Of a DNA stretch of 64,000 bases, positions 43,870 through 54,600 are shown one piece after another. The notes below the pieces were generated by a model, which had not been told where the DNA came from, did no database searches, and was given only the letters and a program-made list of their open reading frames with translations. The translations under genes were made by a program, and so were the position numbers. Numbering within the stretch: the stretch's first letter is position 1; every line of letters starts with the position of its first letter. This stretch comes from Dermatemys mawii (Eukaryota > Chordata > Testudines > Dermatemydidae): NCBI GenBank assembly GCA_007922305.1, contig ML677326.1, forward strand, positions 56,786,785 through 56,850,784, given 5' to 3'.

Positions 43870-45265
43870 TTAGCCTGCAGCATCTGTCCCCCCATATCTC
43901 TGGAAATAGCTAAGTAACTATAACTTTAATAACAAAATCCAGAGAATAAAGTTATTAATGTTGTATGTGCAGATGTATGTAATATATCCCACACTTATAT
44001 GTCTTATATGAAGAGAGAATATATTCCAGGCCTGAAATAAATGTTGAAAGTAATTTTTAACTGTTTCTGAGACAGATTGTGTGCGTCATTTTGTCTCTCT
44101 TTCTCCCTCTAGCCTCACAGTGAACTCTAGAGAAGCCCCATGTACATAATAAAAATCTATATTATGTGTCTAGTAGTAGTACACCAAACAGCTGTGTTTC
44201 TTAGCATCAGGTACTGGAAGCTTTCTGTGATCAGCTAGCCACTCATAACGTCTGGGAGGAGATTGTGTAAATCTCTATGTATACATATTATATATGTATG
44301 TAGTGGTGAAGAATTCTGAGCAAAATAAATGATTTTCTTGTTGAATGTCCTTGGTGAACCTTCCCAGCAGCTTCCTGGTGGCATGCTGCCTTTGCTCCTG
44401 TTACTGGATACATTGCTTTCGTGTTCTACTGTATTCCAGCACTCAATACACCATAAAATGATTTTGTAATAGTTTTTTGGCACTTCTTGTATACAATACC
44501 AGCATTGCAATCTATCATTTTGTCAACTTCCTTCAGTAAACTTAAAAGTTTGTGAATTAGTGTTTGTTTTCAAGACTCAAATGTTCAAACAAACACCTTC
44601 CTCTTTCGCTTCTCTAAAACTTGACAAATTAGATTTTTTTTTTTAGCTGATTCTAGACTTACACCTGACCCAGCTAGCAGCTCCCTGATGGTGGACCCTT
44701 TAATCCTGTAGAACAGCTTGCAGATTCAGTGTCTTATTTTTATTCTCTTTTGTTTGTTTTAATTATGGAAAGGACAGACCTGTCTAATATGAAACAAATA
44801 TAAATTTGTCTATTAAGTTTGTTTCCACAGTCATTTATTAATCTATCCTTCAAGGACAAACTTATTAAACTCTAAAATGGTTTAAGAATATTGAAGATAG
44901 TTAAAAGCAGTCAGAACTGCAGTTTGAAATCTTAATTGTTGCTCTTGATCAGCATGCTTGAGCTAAGTAGCTCATTAAAGCAGATAAGATTGTCATTACG
45001 ATGATCAGAGATAATTCTCTGTTACAGCCTTTCATAAATTGTTCATACTTACAGAAAACTTTTAGCTGTATATTTTAAATTATTACTAAACGTATCCACA
45101 AACTGAATATCTGTAGTGATTTGTCTTGAATTAGACTAGAGATCTTTTATTAATGTTGATTAATGCAGGAATCTTGTCAGGAAATACTTTTGTGGACTTA
45201 TTTTAAAAAAGCGAATTATTTTTTCCAGATTATTAATGTTTTGTTGTTTTTCTTTCTTTTCTAAG
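43870..45265 (+). other. SH3RF1: SH3RF1 intron 1, 3' part
   Basis: AT-rich intron without recognisable repeats or genes. It ends in a pyrimidine-rich tract TTTTTCTTTCTTTTCTAAG. A second AG, in CAATTTCAG, lies nine bases further on. Confidence 0.65.
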
Positions 45266-45292
45266 CAATTTCAGAGCAAAGTCTGAAGAGGC

Positions 45293-45368
45293 ATGGATGT
45301 AACATGAGTCCCTTTAAGTACTCAGAACAGATATGAATTTTGCAAAAGTTTATTTTTTGGTAAATTAA
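45293..45368 (+). promoter_or_regulatory. SH3RF1: Three overlapping upstream ORFs in the SH3RF1 leader
   Basis: In the exon 2 leader, ATG GAT GTA ACA TGA (45293-45307) is followed by a 10-codon frame (45304-45336) and an 11-codon frame (45333-45368). Each start overlaps the previous stop as ATGA. The last stop is six bases before the main ATG at 45375. Such an arrangement usually lowers main-frame translation and makes it depend on reinitiation or leaky scanning. That effect is inference here. Confidence 0.75.
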
Positions 45369-45374
45369 ATAAAA

Positions 45375-45761
45375 ATGGATGAATCGGCTTTGTTGGATCT
45401 GTTGGAGTGTCCTGTTTGCTTAGAACGTCTTGATGCTTCTGCAAAAGTCTTGCCTTGCCAACACACATTTTGCAAACGTTGTTTGTTGGGCATTGTGAGT
45501 TCACGAAATGAGCTTCGTTGCCCAGAATGTAGGACTTTAGTTGATTGCAGTGTTGATGAACTTCCCAGTAATATTCTACTGGTTAGACTACTGGATGGCA
45601 TCAAGCAAAGACCCTGGAAACCTGGCACTGGTGGTGGGACTAGTTGCACAAATGCATTAAGAGCCCAGAGCAGCATTATTGCTAGTTGTGGTTCAAAAGA
45701 CCCACAGAGCTCACAAGGTGGACAGCAGCAAAGAGTACAAGCACGAAGTCCCCCTGTTAGG
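45375..45761 (+). CDS. SH3RF1: SH3RF1 first coding exon: RING finger E3 ligase (POSH), N-terminus
   Basis: The frame starts [20 protein letters not shown], the exact start of SH3RF1/POSH, and gives 129 residues before the GTAAGT donor (phase 0). A complete C3HC4 RING finger is present: C12, C15, C28, H30, C33, C36, C49, C52. It is followed by [20 protein letters not shown] and a serine/glutamine-rich linker ending SPPVR. The RING confers E3 ubiquitin ligase activity. The four SH3 domains and the Rac-binding region, which let the protein scaffold JNK signalling, are encoded by later exons outside the window. The start codon is preceded by AAAAA and by short uORFs, and nothing upstream in frame is plausible. 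The frame is open to 45782, but those last codons are intronic. The paralogue SH3RF3 is an alternative, but the synteny with NEK1 favours SH3RF1. Confidence 0.96.
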
Positions 45762-46820
45762 GTAAGTATCCACTATAAATGATAAGCCATACCTACAGGT
45801 AGCAGTTTGTCTTGTTGTTGTTGTTGTTGTTGCAGTTAAACATCTCTTTCTAGACTGTTTCAGAACAGTTTAATAACGACGTTTGTTGCTTCAGGGCTTA
45901 AAAAAGGGGAAACAAAAGTGTCATCTGCAAAAGCAAAATAGTATCTGTTCATTCCCGGTTATGATTTAAACCAATTTTTCTGTGTACAAAAACATTGAGC
46001 TACTGTTGCTAGCACATTTCCAGGGAAAATATCAATATTTATCACTTTCTTATATTATATACCCTTGGCTTTAGTCTTCATATATTTATATTGCTAGTTA
46101 CTGACTGCTGGGGGAAAGGTTTGTAACCAAAAGGTAGGATGAATTTTTCTGTTTAAAACTCTTAATTGTTGAATTTAAAATAGTTCAGGGGGAAGAAAAC
46201 CAGCCCAGGACCTTAATATTCCCATTGACACTAAAGAGGAAGCTAAATAACTTGAACAAGACAGTTGGTATGAATTGATTGATTGTATAATGAACAATTC
46301 TTCAGTCTTGCTAAGAATATTTAAAATTGTTTGCCATTTGTTAACTCTAATACTGGAAATTGATTTTATTCTAGGTTGTTCTATGTTCTATTGACTTTTC
46401 TGTAAGAACAAATATTGCAATCAGATTGCCATAAATTTCCCATAATGGTGGTTCAGTGCATAGGGGGAAATTCTTGCCTCATTGAAGTCATTGGGGATTT
46501 TGCCATTGAATTTAGTGGAGCTAGGATTTCACCTCAATTTAAGAAACCTAGAGTTGGTGATGGTTGTTAATTTCTCTCTACTTTTTTCACTTCATTTTTA
46601 AAAGGGCAGATTTTCTAACTATCTTTCATAAATTGTTCCATTATTTAATGGGTTGGCTACTTCCTTTTGACTTTTTCATTTTTTTACTTTTAATTAATAC
46701 CATAAGGATCATATTCATACAAGTTTTCTGTTTAGTTTTCGGTAAAGTATATAGATTAGCTAAAGTTCAGTTATTCTGAAGTGTTGTATAATCAGTGAGT
46801 ACATGGAAAATTCTCTTGAT
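45762..46820 (+). other. SH3RF1: SH3RF1 intron 2, first part, with a (GTT)n microsatellite
   Basis: Begins at the GTAAGT donor. A (TTG)n tract lies at 45812-45833. A diverged piece near 46480-46535 (TTTTGCCATTGAATTTAGTG) resembles an ancient CR1/L2 tail. Nothing else recognised. Confidence 0.6.
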
Positions 46821-46827
46821 TATTGCA

Positions 46828-47151
46828 CAGTAGATTCTCAATTATCCAGGATTGGGTTAACCAGATTGTGGATTAACCAGGATGTCAAAAAAAAAAAATA
46901 TGCATAACACACAGGGCCGGCTCTGGCTTTGTTTTTTGTTTTTAATGCTTGCGGCGGCAACAATCAATCAAAAAAACCCCACCAGGGCGCAGGGCAGCCA
47001 GTGAACCAACACCCCCTCCCCCTGGCGCAGGATGGCTGGTAAACCAACTCCCCCTTCCCCTCCCATATTTCCCGTGGATGATGATTATCTGGGATTTTAT
47101 TAACTAGGATTAATTTTTTCCCTATCATCCTGGAGAATCGAGAGTTTACTG
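46828..47151. mobile_element. Tigger/pogo-like MITE
   Basis: The left end CAGTAGATTCTCAATTATCC and the right end (reverse-complemented CAGTAAACTCTCGATTCTCC) form inverted repeats of about 24 bp. TA follows the right end, as in TcMar elements. Inside, the sequence 46913-47070 (GGGCCGGCTCTGGCTTT and CCCCTCCCATATTTCCC) looks like a nested GC-rich insertion. No transposase. Confidence 0.65.
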
Positions 47152-48690
47152 TATTTAATATCTCTGTAGGATGTTGATATTTGAACTTGTTTTGTATATA
47201 TGAAATCCATGCACTGAGAAATGAGCTTATTGGCTTGTACCTCTGTTTCTTCTTGGGATTCATTCAACTTATTGAATCTTTCATGCTTTCTGTTCAAAAC
47301 TTCAGTAGATTGTTTAATTGTGATTTCTTCTAGAACCAGAAGTTGAGATGATTTTATGAGCTGACTTGACCCATCTTTGTTTATCTAATGACAGACTAGA
47401 GTTGCTTATTTTAAAAGGATTTGCTACACATTTAATAAAATTTATACACGTAGAGCTTCTGGATATGAATTAAAGTTAGCTTAATGATTTAAGTTCTTTA
47501 TCTGTTTGAAGAATGCATTGTATTTTGAGAAATGGCCTGATGAAGTTGAAGAAAGGGATGCAAGTATTAATTTTAGAGGGCTGTTCTTTACTTCAGGTAA
47601 ATTATTTATATATTTAGTTTTCTTTGTGGCTAAGGAATCAATGACATGCATTGGATAACTTAAATAATTACTGCTGTTTCTCAGATGCTACTTAGGTACA
47701 TCACATATGTCAAACTGTGTTTAGAATATAAACTGTATGGATTCTGCCACCAGGTTTTATGTTTTGGCCTTTAAATTCTAATAGTCACACTATGATTTTC
47801 TTTAGAAATTTAAAAAAGTAATTTGTCAGGTAATTCTCTGTTAAGTGTCTCATGACTTGAATGGAGTATGTCAGTAGTAAATACAGATATTGATGGGGTA
47901 AAAAATCCAAAAGGGTACAGCAGTTTTTATGTTTAAAAACTGAACTTTGTGAAGAAGAAATAGTTCCAAAAAGGCCCCAATCTCTCCCAGAATCTCAAAG
48001 CAATTTAACTTTGCTACCTCCAGTAGCTACCAAAAATCTTCAATTGCAAAAATACACAATCACCAGTATGATTTCAGTATGTGTTACCCTTTAGACCTTT
48101 CTAAACACATACATTTTTTAAAAGGTAGTAAATTTTGTAAAGTATTTCATCAGTGTGCTGTGAACGTAAAATACTCTTCATAACATCTCAGGTTTATGGG
48201 AAAATTAATATTGAATATTTCCTTTTGAATTCTTCTGAGTTTAGATTTACTACAGTATCCTGATGATGTGCGACATTTGTGTTTCTGTGTTGTGCAGAGC
48301 AGAAACTGATAACGTATGGAATGTTGCATCAGTTTATTAGTTGTTATACCATGTGCCACTAGAACTGTGGCCATGTGGTTCCCTCATGTAGTTAACCGAC
48401 ATTGGATGAACATTAACAGCAGACTTGAACATTTACAATATCCTGCGCATATCTTTTTCCAGAGATCTAAGGTTGCCTGCTTGACATAATATAGACATTC
48501 CTGTTTTATCTTTCATGTGGGGTTGGGGAAGGGTGACCCACAACCATTCAGCCATTCCAGCCTGTTGAGACACTTTTGGTGGAGGGGAGGAACATGAAAA
48601 TCAGGTGCTTGCTTTGTGAAGGGAGCAGCTAACTAACTTCTTTATCGAAAGACTAAAGAACAAAAGTAGAGTGAGAGAGTGCAGAAAATC
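47152..48690 (+). other. SH3RF1 intron 2, nothing recognised
   Basis: AT-rich intronic DNA without a recognised element. Confidence 0.5.
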
Positions 48691-48712
48691 TATAAAAAAA
48701 AAAAAAAAAAAA
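48691..48712. repeat. Poly-A run
   Basis: About 22 A residues, 120 bp before the assembly gap. Confidence 0.85.
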
Positions 48713-48833
48713 ATGGCAATTTATGTTGCTTCAATGTTAAGCTGAATACAGCAGTTGTGTTAAGAACTGTAAAATAGGGGTGGCTGGGCTACAAATGTAT
48801 CATGTTTTCTTTACTGGACATTGGATGTAGAAG

Positions 48834-49233
48834 NNNNNNNNNNNNNNNNNNNNNNNNNNNNNNNNNNNNNNNNNNNNNNNNNNNNNNNNNNNNNNNNNNN
48901 NNNNNNNNNNNNNNNNNNNNNNNNNNNNNNNNNNNNNNNNNNNNNNNNNNNNNNNNNNNNNNNNNNNNNNNNNNNNNNNNNNNNNNNNNNNNNNNNNNNN
49001 NNNNNNNNNNNNNNNNNNNNNNNNNNNNNNNNNNNNNNNNNNNNNNNNNNNNNNNNNNNNNNNNNNNNNNNNNNNNNNNNNNNNNNNNNNNNNNNNNNNN
49101 NNNNNNNNNNNNNNNNNNNNNNNNNNNNNNNNNNNNNNNNNNNNNNNNNNNNNNNNNNNNNNNNNNNNNNNNNNNNNNNNNNNNNNNNNNNNNNNNNNNN
49201 NNNNNNNNNNNNNNNNNNNNNNNNNNNNNNNNN
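48834..49233. other. Assembly gap (400 N)
   Basis: Exactly 400 consecutive N. The right edge is immediately followed by an inverted repeat-end sequence, so the missing DNA probably contains at least one short interspersed element. Any open frame spanning it is an artefact. Confidence 0.99.
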
Positions 49234-49340
49234 AGCTTTCGTGGGCTAATACCGACGAAGTGGGTATTAGCCCACGAAAGCTTATGCTCTGAAACTTTAG
49301 TTAGTCTTTAAGGTGCCACAGGACTCTTTGTCACTAATAA
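49234..49340 (-). mobile_element. Short element end beside the gap, with inverted half
   Basis: AGCTTTCGTGGGCTAATAC (49234-49252) is exactly inverted at 49264-49282, with an 11-base spacer. The right part continues as TTAGTTAGTCTTTAAGGTGC and CACAGGACTCTTTG, which is the - strand version of the element at 40779. So two copies meet head to head here, the left one cut off by the gap. Confidence 0.75.
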
Positions 49341-50710
49341 ATGAATATTGCTCTTAAATTAAATGAAGTGAACGTAGGTGAGGGTTGCCAAGTCATAAAC
49401 ATTCTGCTTGTACCTTAAGGAAATATTAAACCAATACATGCCCTTTCAGAAGATGTTTTAGGTTAATACGTCATACACTGTTGCATGAATTCCTGAACTG
49501 TCAGTGGCTGTGGAATTGCTAGCCCTTTAATTACACAGTGCTGTGTCCTGCATTCTTTCTGTGTATATGGACATTGTGCAATAAGCAAAAAAAGTACTGA
49601 GTTTCTGCAATATTCATGAGATGAACATAATTTTGAGAACAGGTGCAGATTCTTAAGAAGTCAGTTTATCAGCAGTTTTTAAGTTAGTTTTCATTTGCAC
49701 GAATCTGAAACTGGCCTTTATAGCAGCATTTGGGAAGGTCTGGACATGTTTCAGGGAATATAAACCCCTTAAAACATTGTTTTACTTTCTTTAATTTTAA
49801 AATTCTTTCTTGAATTTTTGCATGCATACTATATATATAGACACACTCCTTTCTTTATTTTCCAAGGTATTTCTGTTTTAACCATTTTCCTGGTAGAGAC
49901 TACAGCCTTAGCTACCATTTGTTCGTATATTTCCACTATATCATGTCAAATGCTTCTGAGTAACATTTACCCTTTAGCCAACAGAAAAGATACTTACTTA
50001 TTTTATTTTTGGAAAGTGGATGGGCATCTGCACCACAGTGTGGGAGCACTGGACTTTGTATTCTCCATATTATGGGACAAGGACATTCTGAAAACTAGTA
50101 AGAAATGAAAATGCTGTTTATTCAGAGATTTAGTAGTGATCTCCTATATTTAGTTGCCTATAGCTTTCTGTTCTTAAGGATTTTTTTTTTTACACGTTCT
50201 GAGGTCAGTTATTTGCAGTAGCTCTTTGAATTTCACCAGCAATAAAGCTCTTAGATGCAAAAGTACCTTTTGTTTTGTCCCATTAAATTTCATTCTAGTT
50301 TAGCTGAGATATAAAATATTAAACCCTATCATTTCCATTCTCTCTTGTGTTCTTCAGGAAAATTTTGGCAGCAAACTCCCAAACAGTCTGAAGAGCTGGG
50401 CCCACACCATTGCCAAAGTATCAGCTGCACATGCTACACTGAGAATGCCTTGGAGCTGCTGGATATGCAAGGGAGGGAGGAGAGTGAGAAAAGGATCTCT
50501 CTCCCGAGCACACTCCTTGGGAATGGCACACGTCCCAGCATCCCCATTTCCCCCTCTGGGAGCATCACATAGTGAGGGAGGAAAGACTCAGGGTGGGTGG
50601 GCCAGTCTGGGCTTCCCTGACAGCAAGTTGCACTCAGTACATGACACCAGAAAACCACACACCCTCCTTCCTGGATAAGAGCTTTCTTACTCTTTCAGCT
50701 AATATAATTA
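49341..50710 (+). other. SH3RF1 intron 2, nothing recognised
   Basis: No clear repeats. Open frames of 74-96 codons at 49818-50108 and 50345-50814 lack known motifs and overlap each other on both strands. Confidence 0.45.
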
Positions 50711-50718
50711 GTCCTGTG

Positions 50719-51581
50719 CAAGATGGATTTGACTTAAATCAAATTGGTGTAACTCACTACTCAGGAAGACTTGATTTGGTCATAAATTTCTACATAAAAG
50801 TGCATTCTTGTTGATTGTTATGACCTTAATACATATTCTGCACAACTCAGAGATAGATGCAGGTTTCATTTTTACAGGGTACGCACTATACATTTTTAAA
50901 GTGATTTATTTTGAGAACTTTTCAGATTAGTTTTACAGCTATATCATAAATGAACGATTGGTTATTTCATTTACCAAAGGTAGTTGAAGCAGATATTTAT
51001 GAAGTCATTGGGAGGTGAACTATCTCCAAGTCAACAGGTTAATCATTAATATTTGGAGGATTTTCTTGCCATGCTGTATTAGGAGGACAACATCACCAGA
51101 CAGACGTAAATTGTTTTATATAACTATTTCTCACTTCTATATATTTATTTATTTATTTTAAAATATTTTGGCTGTTAACAATCATGTTACCTCTGGAGAC
51201 ACAAATCCAGTTTGAGAACTGCAAAACTAAGCATCTCTGATGGTATCCTCTAGACTGAGCACTGAGTCCCATTGGGTAGGTAGAAAGATTAACCTAAATA
51301 ATCTGTACAAAATCTCCTGGAATCCCATGAGGTTGGGTCCCTAATCCATGAACTACTGTAACTCATTAACAAAAATTTTCTTAAACGTTACATGAATATA
51401 TTTTCTCCTACTATAGAATTAGAATTTATAATCCCTATTGCATGATGAGATATCTGAGCTATAATGTATCTTAATTAAAACTCTATTTTAGTTTTTCCTC
51501 AAAAAGCATTTTATCAAATAAAAAAAAATCTGATTTTATTTAATATCTTTTTAAAAAAATTATTGCTTTTTATCCACCCTG
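50719..51581 (+). mobile_element. hAT-type element, copy 2, with 8-bp target duplication
   Basis: It starts CAAGATGGATTTGACTTAAA and ends TTTTTATCCACCCTG. It is flanked by GTCCTGTG (50711-50718) and GTCTTGTG (51582-51589), an 8-bp duplication with one mismatch. It is collinear over its whole length with the copy in the NEK1 intron at 7592-8418. It is non-autonomous. Confidence 0.82.
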
Positions 51582-51671
51582 GTCTTGTGGTAGATGTTTA
51601 TTCTGAATGCCCAGATGTCAAACTCTTATAATGACACAGTTTGCAAGGGGAGGGGAGGTTGCATTATACAT

Positions 51672-51978
51672 CAGCGGTTTTCAAACTTTTAAGAACCGCG
51701 ACCCATTTTAGCTTCCTTGGCTGCCGCGCTGACCCTTGTATGTCCACCGAAAAGCCACCGAATGAGTTACTTCTGCATTCTGCGGCTTTTCAGCGGACAT
51801 GCCGAGCGTTCCCTACTGCAGCCGAACTGAGCGCTTGGTATGTCTGCTGAAAAGCTGCCGAATGCGGAAGTACTTCATTCAACGGCTTTTAAGCGGCACT
51901 GGGAGCTTGTGAACCCCCCCCGGGAAACTGCTCTGTGACCCCCAGGGGGGTCGTGACCCCCCAGTTAGAGAACCGCTG
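51672..51978. mobile_element. hAT MITE (CAGCGGTTTTCAAAC ends)
   Basis: The left end CAGCGGTTTTCAAACTTTTA pairs with the right end CAGTTAGAGAACCGCTG. A GC-rich interior has inverted copies of CGGCTTTTCAGCGGACATGC-like sequence. The flanks TTATACAT and TATGATAT do not give a convincing 8-bp duplication. The 69-codon frame inside is not a gene. Confidence 0.7.
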
Positions 51979-51989
51979 TATGATATTTG

Positions 51990-52730
51990 TGTTTGCCTTT
52001 TTCTTTTAAAAAGAGTGTCCTAGGAAATCACATTTTAAAAAAACTGTATTAAAAGAATGTTATTTAGGTGGCCAAGTGCTTGAAATTTAGGAAATGCTAG
52101 ATTTCTGGTCGTTCATGCAACATTAACCCCCTCCGGCACACATACATTATGATAATCTTCTATTGCAAGAGTGTATACAATATTTTTGCATGACGCTTGC
52201 CTCATTCAGTGCAGATTTTGGTCCCACAAGGGAACAGAGTATAGGTTACACAGGCAACCATAAATTTGGTATTTCCTAACTTTTGATTGTGTGACTTTGC
52301 AGCCTAAATAATTGGGGGCATCTATATTGTGTGTGTGTTAGAGTGTGTAGGGCGTGTGATGGGGTAGGGATAAAGTTGAAGTGTGTCCCAACTTACAGTT
52401 AAAGGAGGCTTAGAATAAACATTCAGAAATGATAATTGCACAACATTTCACAAGATTCTGTTGACCAATATATACTTACTTTTCTTTCTCAGATGCTCTT
52501 AAAAAGAGTAAAAACAGTATATTTCTCTTAAGGCTGCTTATTAGGTATTTATGAATTCTGAAATTGAGCAAGGTAATATTTTATCTTTCTATGTAACAAT
52601 ACTTCGTCATGTTATATTCAATTATACTTTAGCAACAGTAATATCTGTAGCAGACAAAAGAACTGTCTCTTGTGTTGTCACTGCATGTTTTCTAAATAAC
52701 TAAGCAAAGGAGAAGGGGGAAATGATCTTT
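51990..52730 (+). other. SH3RF1 intron 2, nothing recognised
   Basis: AT-rich sequence with a short GT-rich patch (about 52328-52360). No gene or element recognised. Confidence 0.5.
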
Positions 52731-52734
52731 ATGC

Positions 52735-52925
52735 TATACCAGTGGACTGGCATTCAGAACTTCTAGATTCAATTCTTTGGTCTGCCACATACTTCCTTTA
52801 TAACCTTGTGCTCAAGTTTCTTTCTGTGTTTCTCATCTATAAATAGGAATGATAATCGTTCTATTGTCCAACTTACTGTTTAGCTTGGTATGATATGTGG
52901 GGCAGGGATTGCATTTTACTTTACA
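52735..52925 (+). repeat. MIR-like ancient SINE
   Basis: ACTGGCATTCAGAACTTCTA then AGATTCAATTCTTTGGTCTG and GTTTCTCATCTATAAATAGG match the body of MIR-type SINEs (GGTTCAATTCCTGGCTCTG and CTCATCTGTAAAATGG). The similarity continues weakly to about 52925. Confidence 0.6.
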
Positions 52926-52929
52926 AATT

Positions 52930-54475
52930 GGGGCCACTAGGTTAGTAAACACAGTTCACACTTTCAGCATTCAGATTAAATTTCAGTGTAGCTTACAAAT
53001 TGCTTCAGAGAAATGTTCACAGTACATTTTCTGTGCCAAGGATTGTCCTGCGGTTTGTGTTAAATCGTTGAAGGGATTTCACATTGGTTTTGGACAATTA
53101 ATAGTAAATTAGATAAATAGCAAGGGAGAGGCTGACCTTTTTTTTTTTATTATTATTTTTTTACTCTTTAGAAGCTAGCATTTTTTTTTAGCTTGAGAAA
53201 TTTGTGTCTAACTGCAAAACTAGTGTGTTAGATCATTGGGGGTTTTTTGAAAATGAATAAAGAAAAAATATATACTATGAATGCTATTGCTAATACAGAA
53301 AGGTTTTATTCATATATTTTGATTCTCGGTAGCAAACTTTAGCTGCCTGCTAGTCTTAATTATAATTTCTTGTTGAAACAGTTGAATAATTAGTATTGCC
53401 CAATCCTTAAGAAGACAGTTAAGTATTGAAGTAATTTTTCAGCGTAACTTCAGAATGCAGGTTATTTTGTTTGAAAATAACATGCTGTGTGTGTGATATT
53501 CAAAAACATTACTATCTTCTTTGCTGTTGATAAATTGTATTTCTGGATATCATTGGAAAGAAATTGTTCCCTGAACAAGCACATCTCACTGGCTGTCTTA
53601 TTCATTATCTTAGTATTTCTCTCTCTCTCGAGACTATATCAAGAGCTTTTGTGAAACAGGAAGTAGTTTACACAGACATGAAATAGTATTTTTGGTAAAA
53701 GCAGGTGCAATAAATTGGCAAGTGTGGTTACTGCTCTGTACAAAAAGTTTTGATCATTCAGAAAAAAGTGTCAGTATCAAAAAGATGATTTAAAAGTTAT
53801 ACTATAAACATATCCATGAAAGATACATTTGTAAAAATAAACTTTCTGGTTTTTTGCTTATTACCATAGAATTTAGGCACTATTCAAATACCACTTAGTC
53901 ATGTAATTGAGTGAGTTATTTTATGTGTGGTAGCTTTTGTTTGGTTCCTCTTATTTCTAAATGTGTATAGTTGTAGGAGCAGTGGCAGAAGCAGCCAAAG
54001 CAGGGACTGCTGCAGTGGGGATGAGGGAGAAAAATGGAGCCTACCCAATGCCATCTATGCCACTACACCCAGAATTGTGCAAGGGAGACGCTCTGGGTCT
54101 TGGGTGGTGCCTCAACCCTTACCCCTATGCGGCTTGCACAAAAACAGTAGAGAGGAACTATCCAAAAACTCCACCTCCTTAAGAGGAGCTGCCGAAGCAG
54201 CCAAAGCAGAAACCTTCAGATATTCACAAAACTTCCTACAGTTTTGACTGAACTTTCTCTGTCCTGTGCTGATTGGCTGTTTGTATCAACTCTCTCTTCA
54301 CTTTAGCTTTACTCTTAACTTGCCCCCTCTTACACTTTTCTTCCTTGCCCTGTCCCCTTCATTCCCTTTCTTTCAGTATCCCCTCTCTCTTCACTTTAAC
54401 ATAGAGGTTGCTGCCATCACATTGCTCAATCTGTTCATGTTCTTTTTTTCTATCCTGTGTTTCTTGTCTGTTTGG
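52930..54475 (+). other. SH3RF1 intron 2, nothing recognised
   Basis: AT-rich. A direct repeat GAAGCAGCCAAAGCAG occurs at about 53986 and 54191. The 106-codon frame at 53927-54247 between them has no known motif. Confidence 0.45.
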
Positions 54476-54600
54476 ACTGTGAGCTGTTTGGAAAGGTGCT
54501 GTTTGCTATTCTGAGTTTGTGCAGATCCTAATACAATGGGGACTCATTTTTGGTTGGTCCTTATGCACCACCACAATAAACATTATTAATAAAATAAGCA
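54476..54600 (+). repeat. L2-like LINE tail
   Basis: ACTGTGAGCTGTTTGGAAAG, then GCAGATCCTAATACAATGGG and AATAAACATTATTAATAAA, resembles the widespread amniote LINE tail TACAGCACCTAGCACAATGGGG followed by AAT repeats. Confidence 0.5.

Noticed and set aside
43348..43873. Proline/serine-rich frames of 90-167 codons
   Set aside because: They are translations of the C-rich minisatellite in several frames, with no start context or known domain.
48802..49311. Open frames of 142 and 169 codons
   Set aside because: They consist almost entirely of unknown residues across the 400-N gap.
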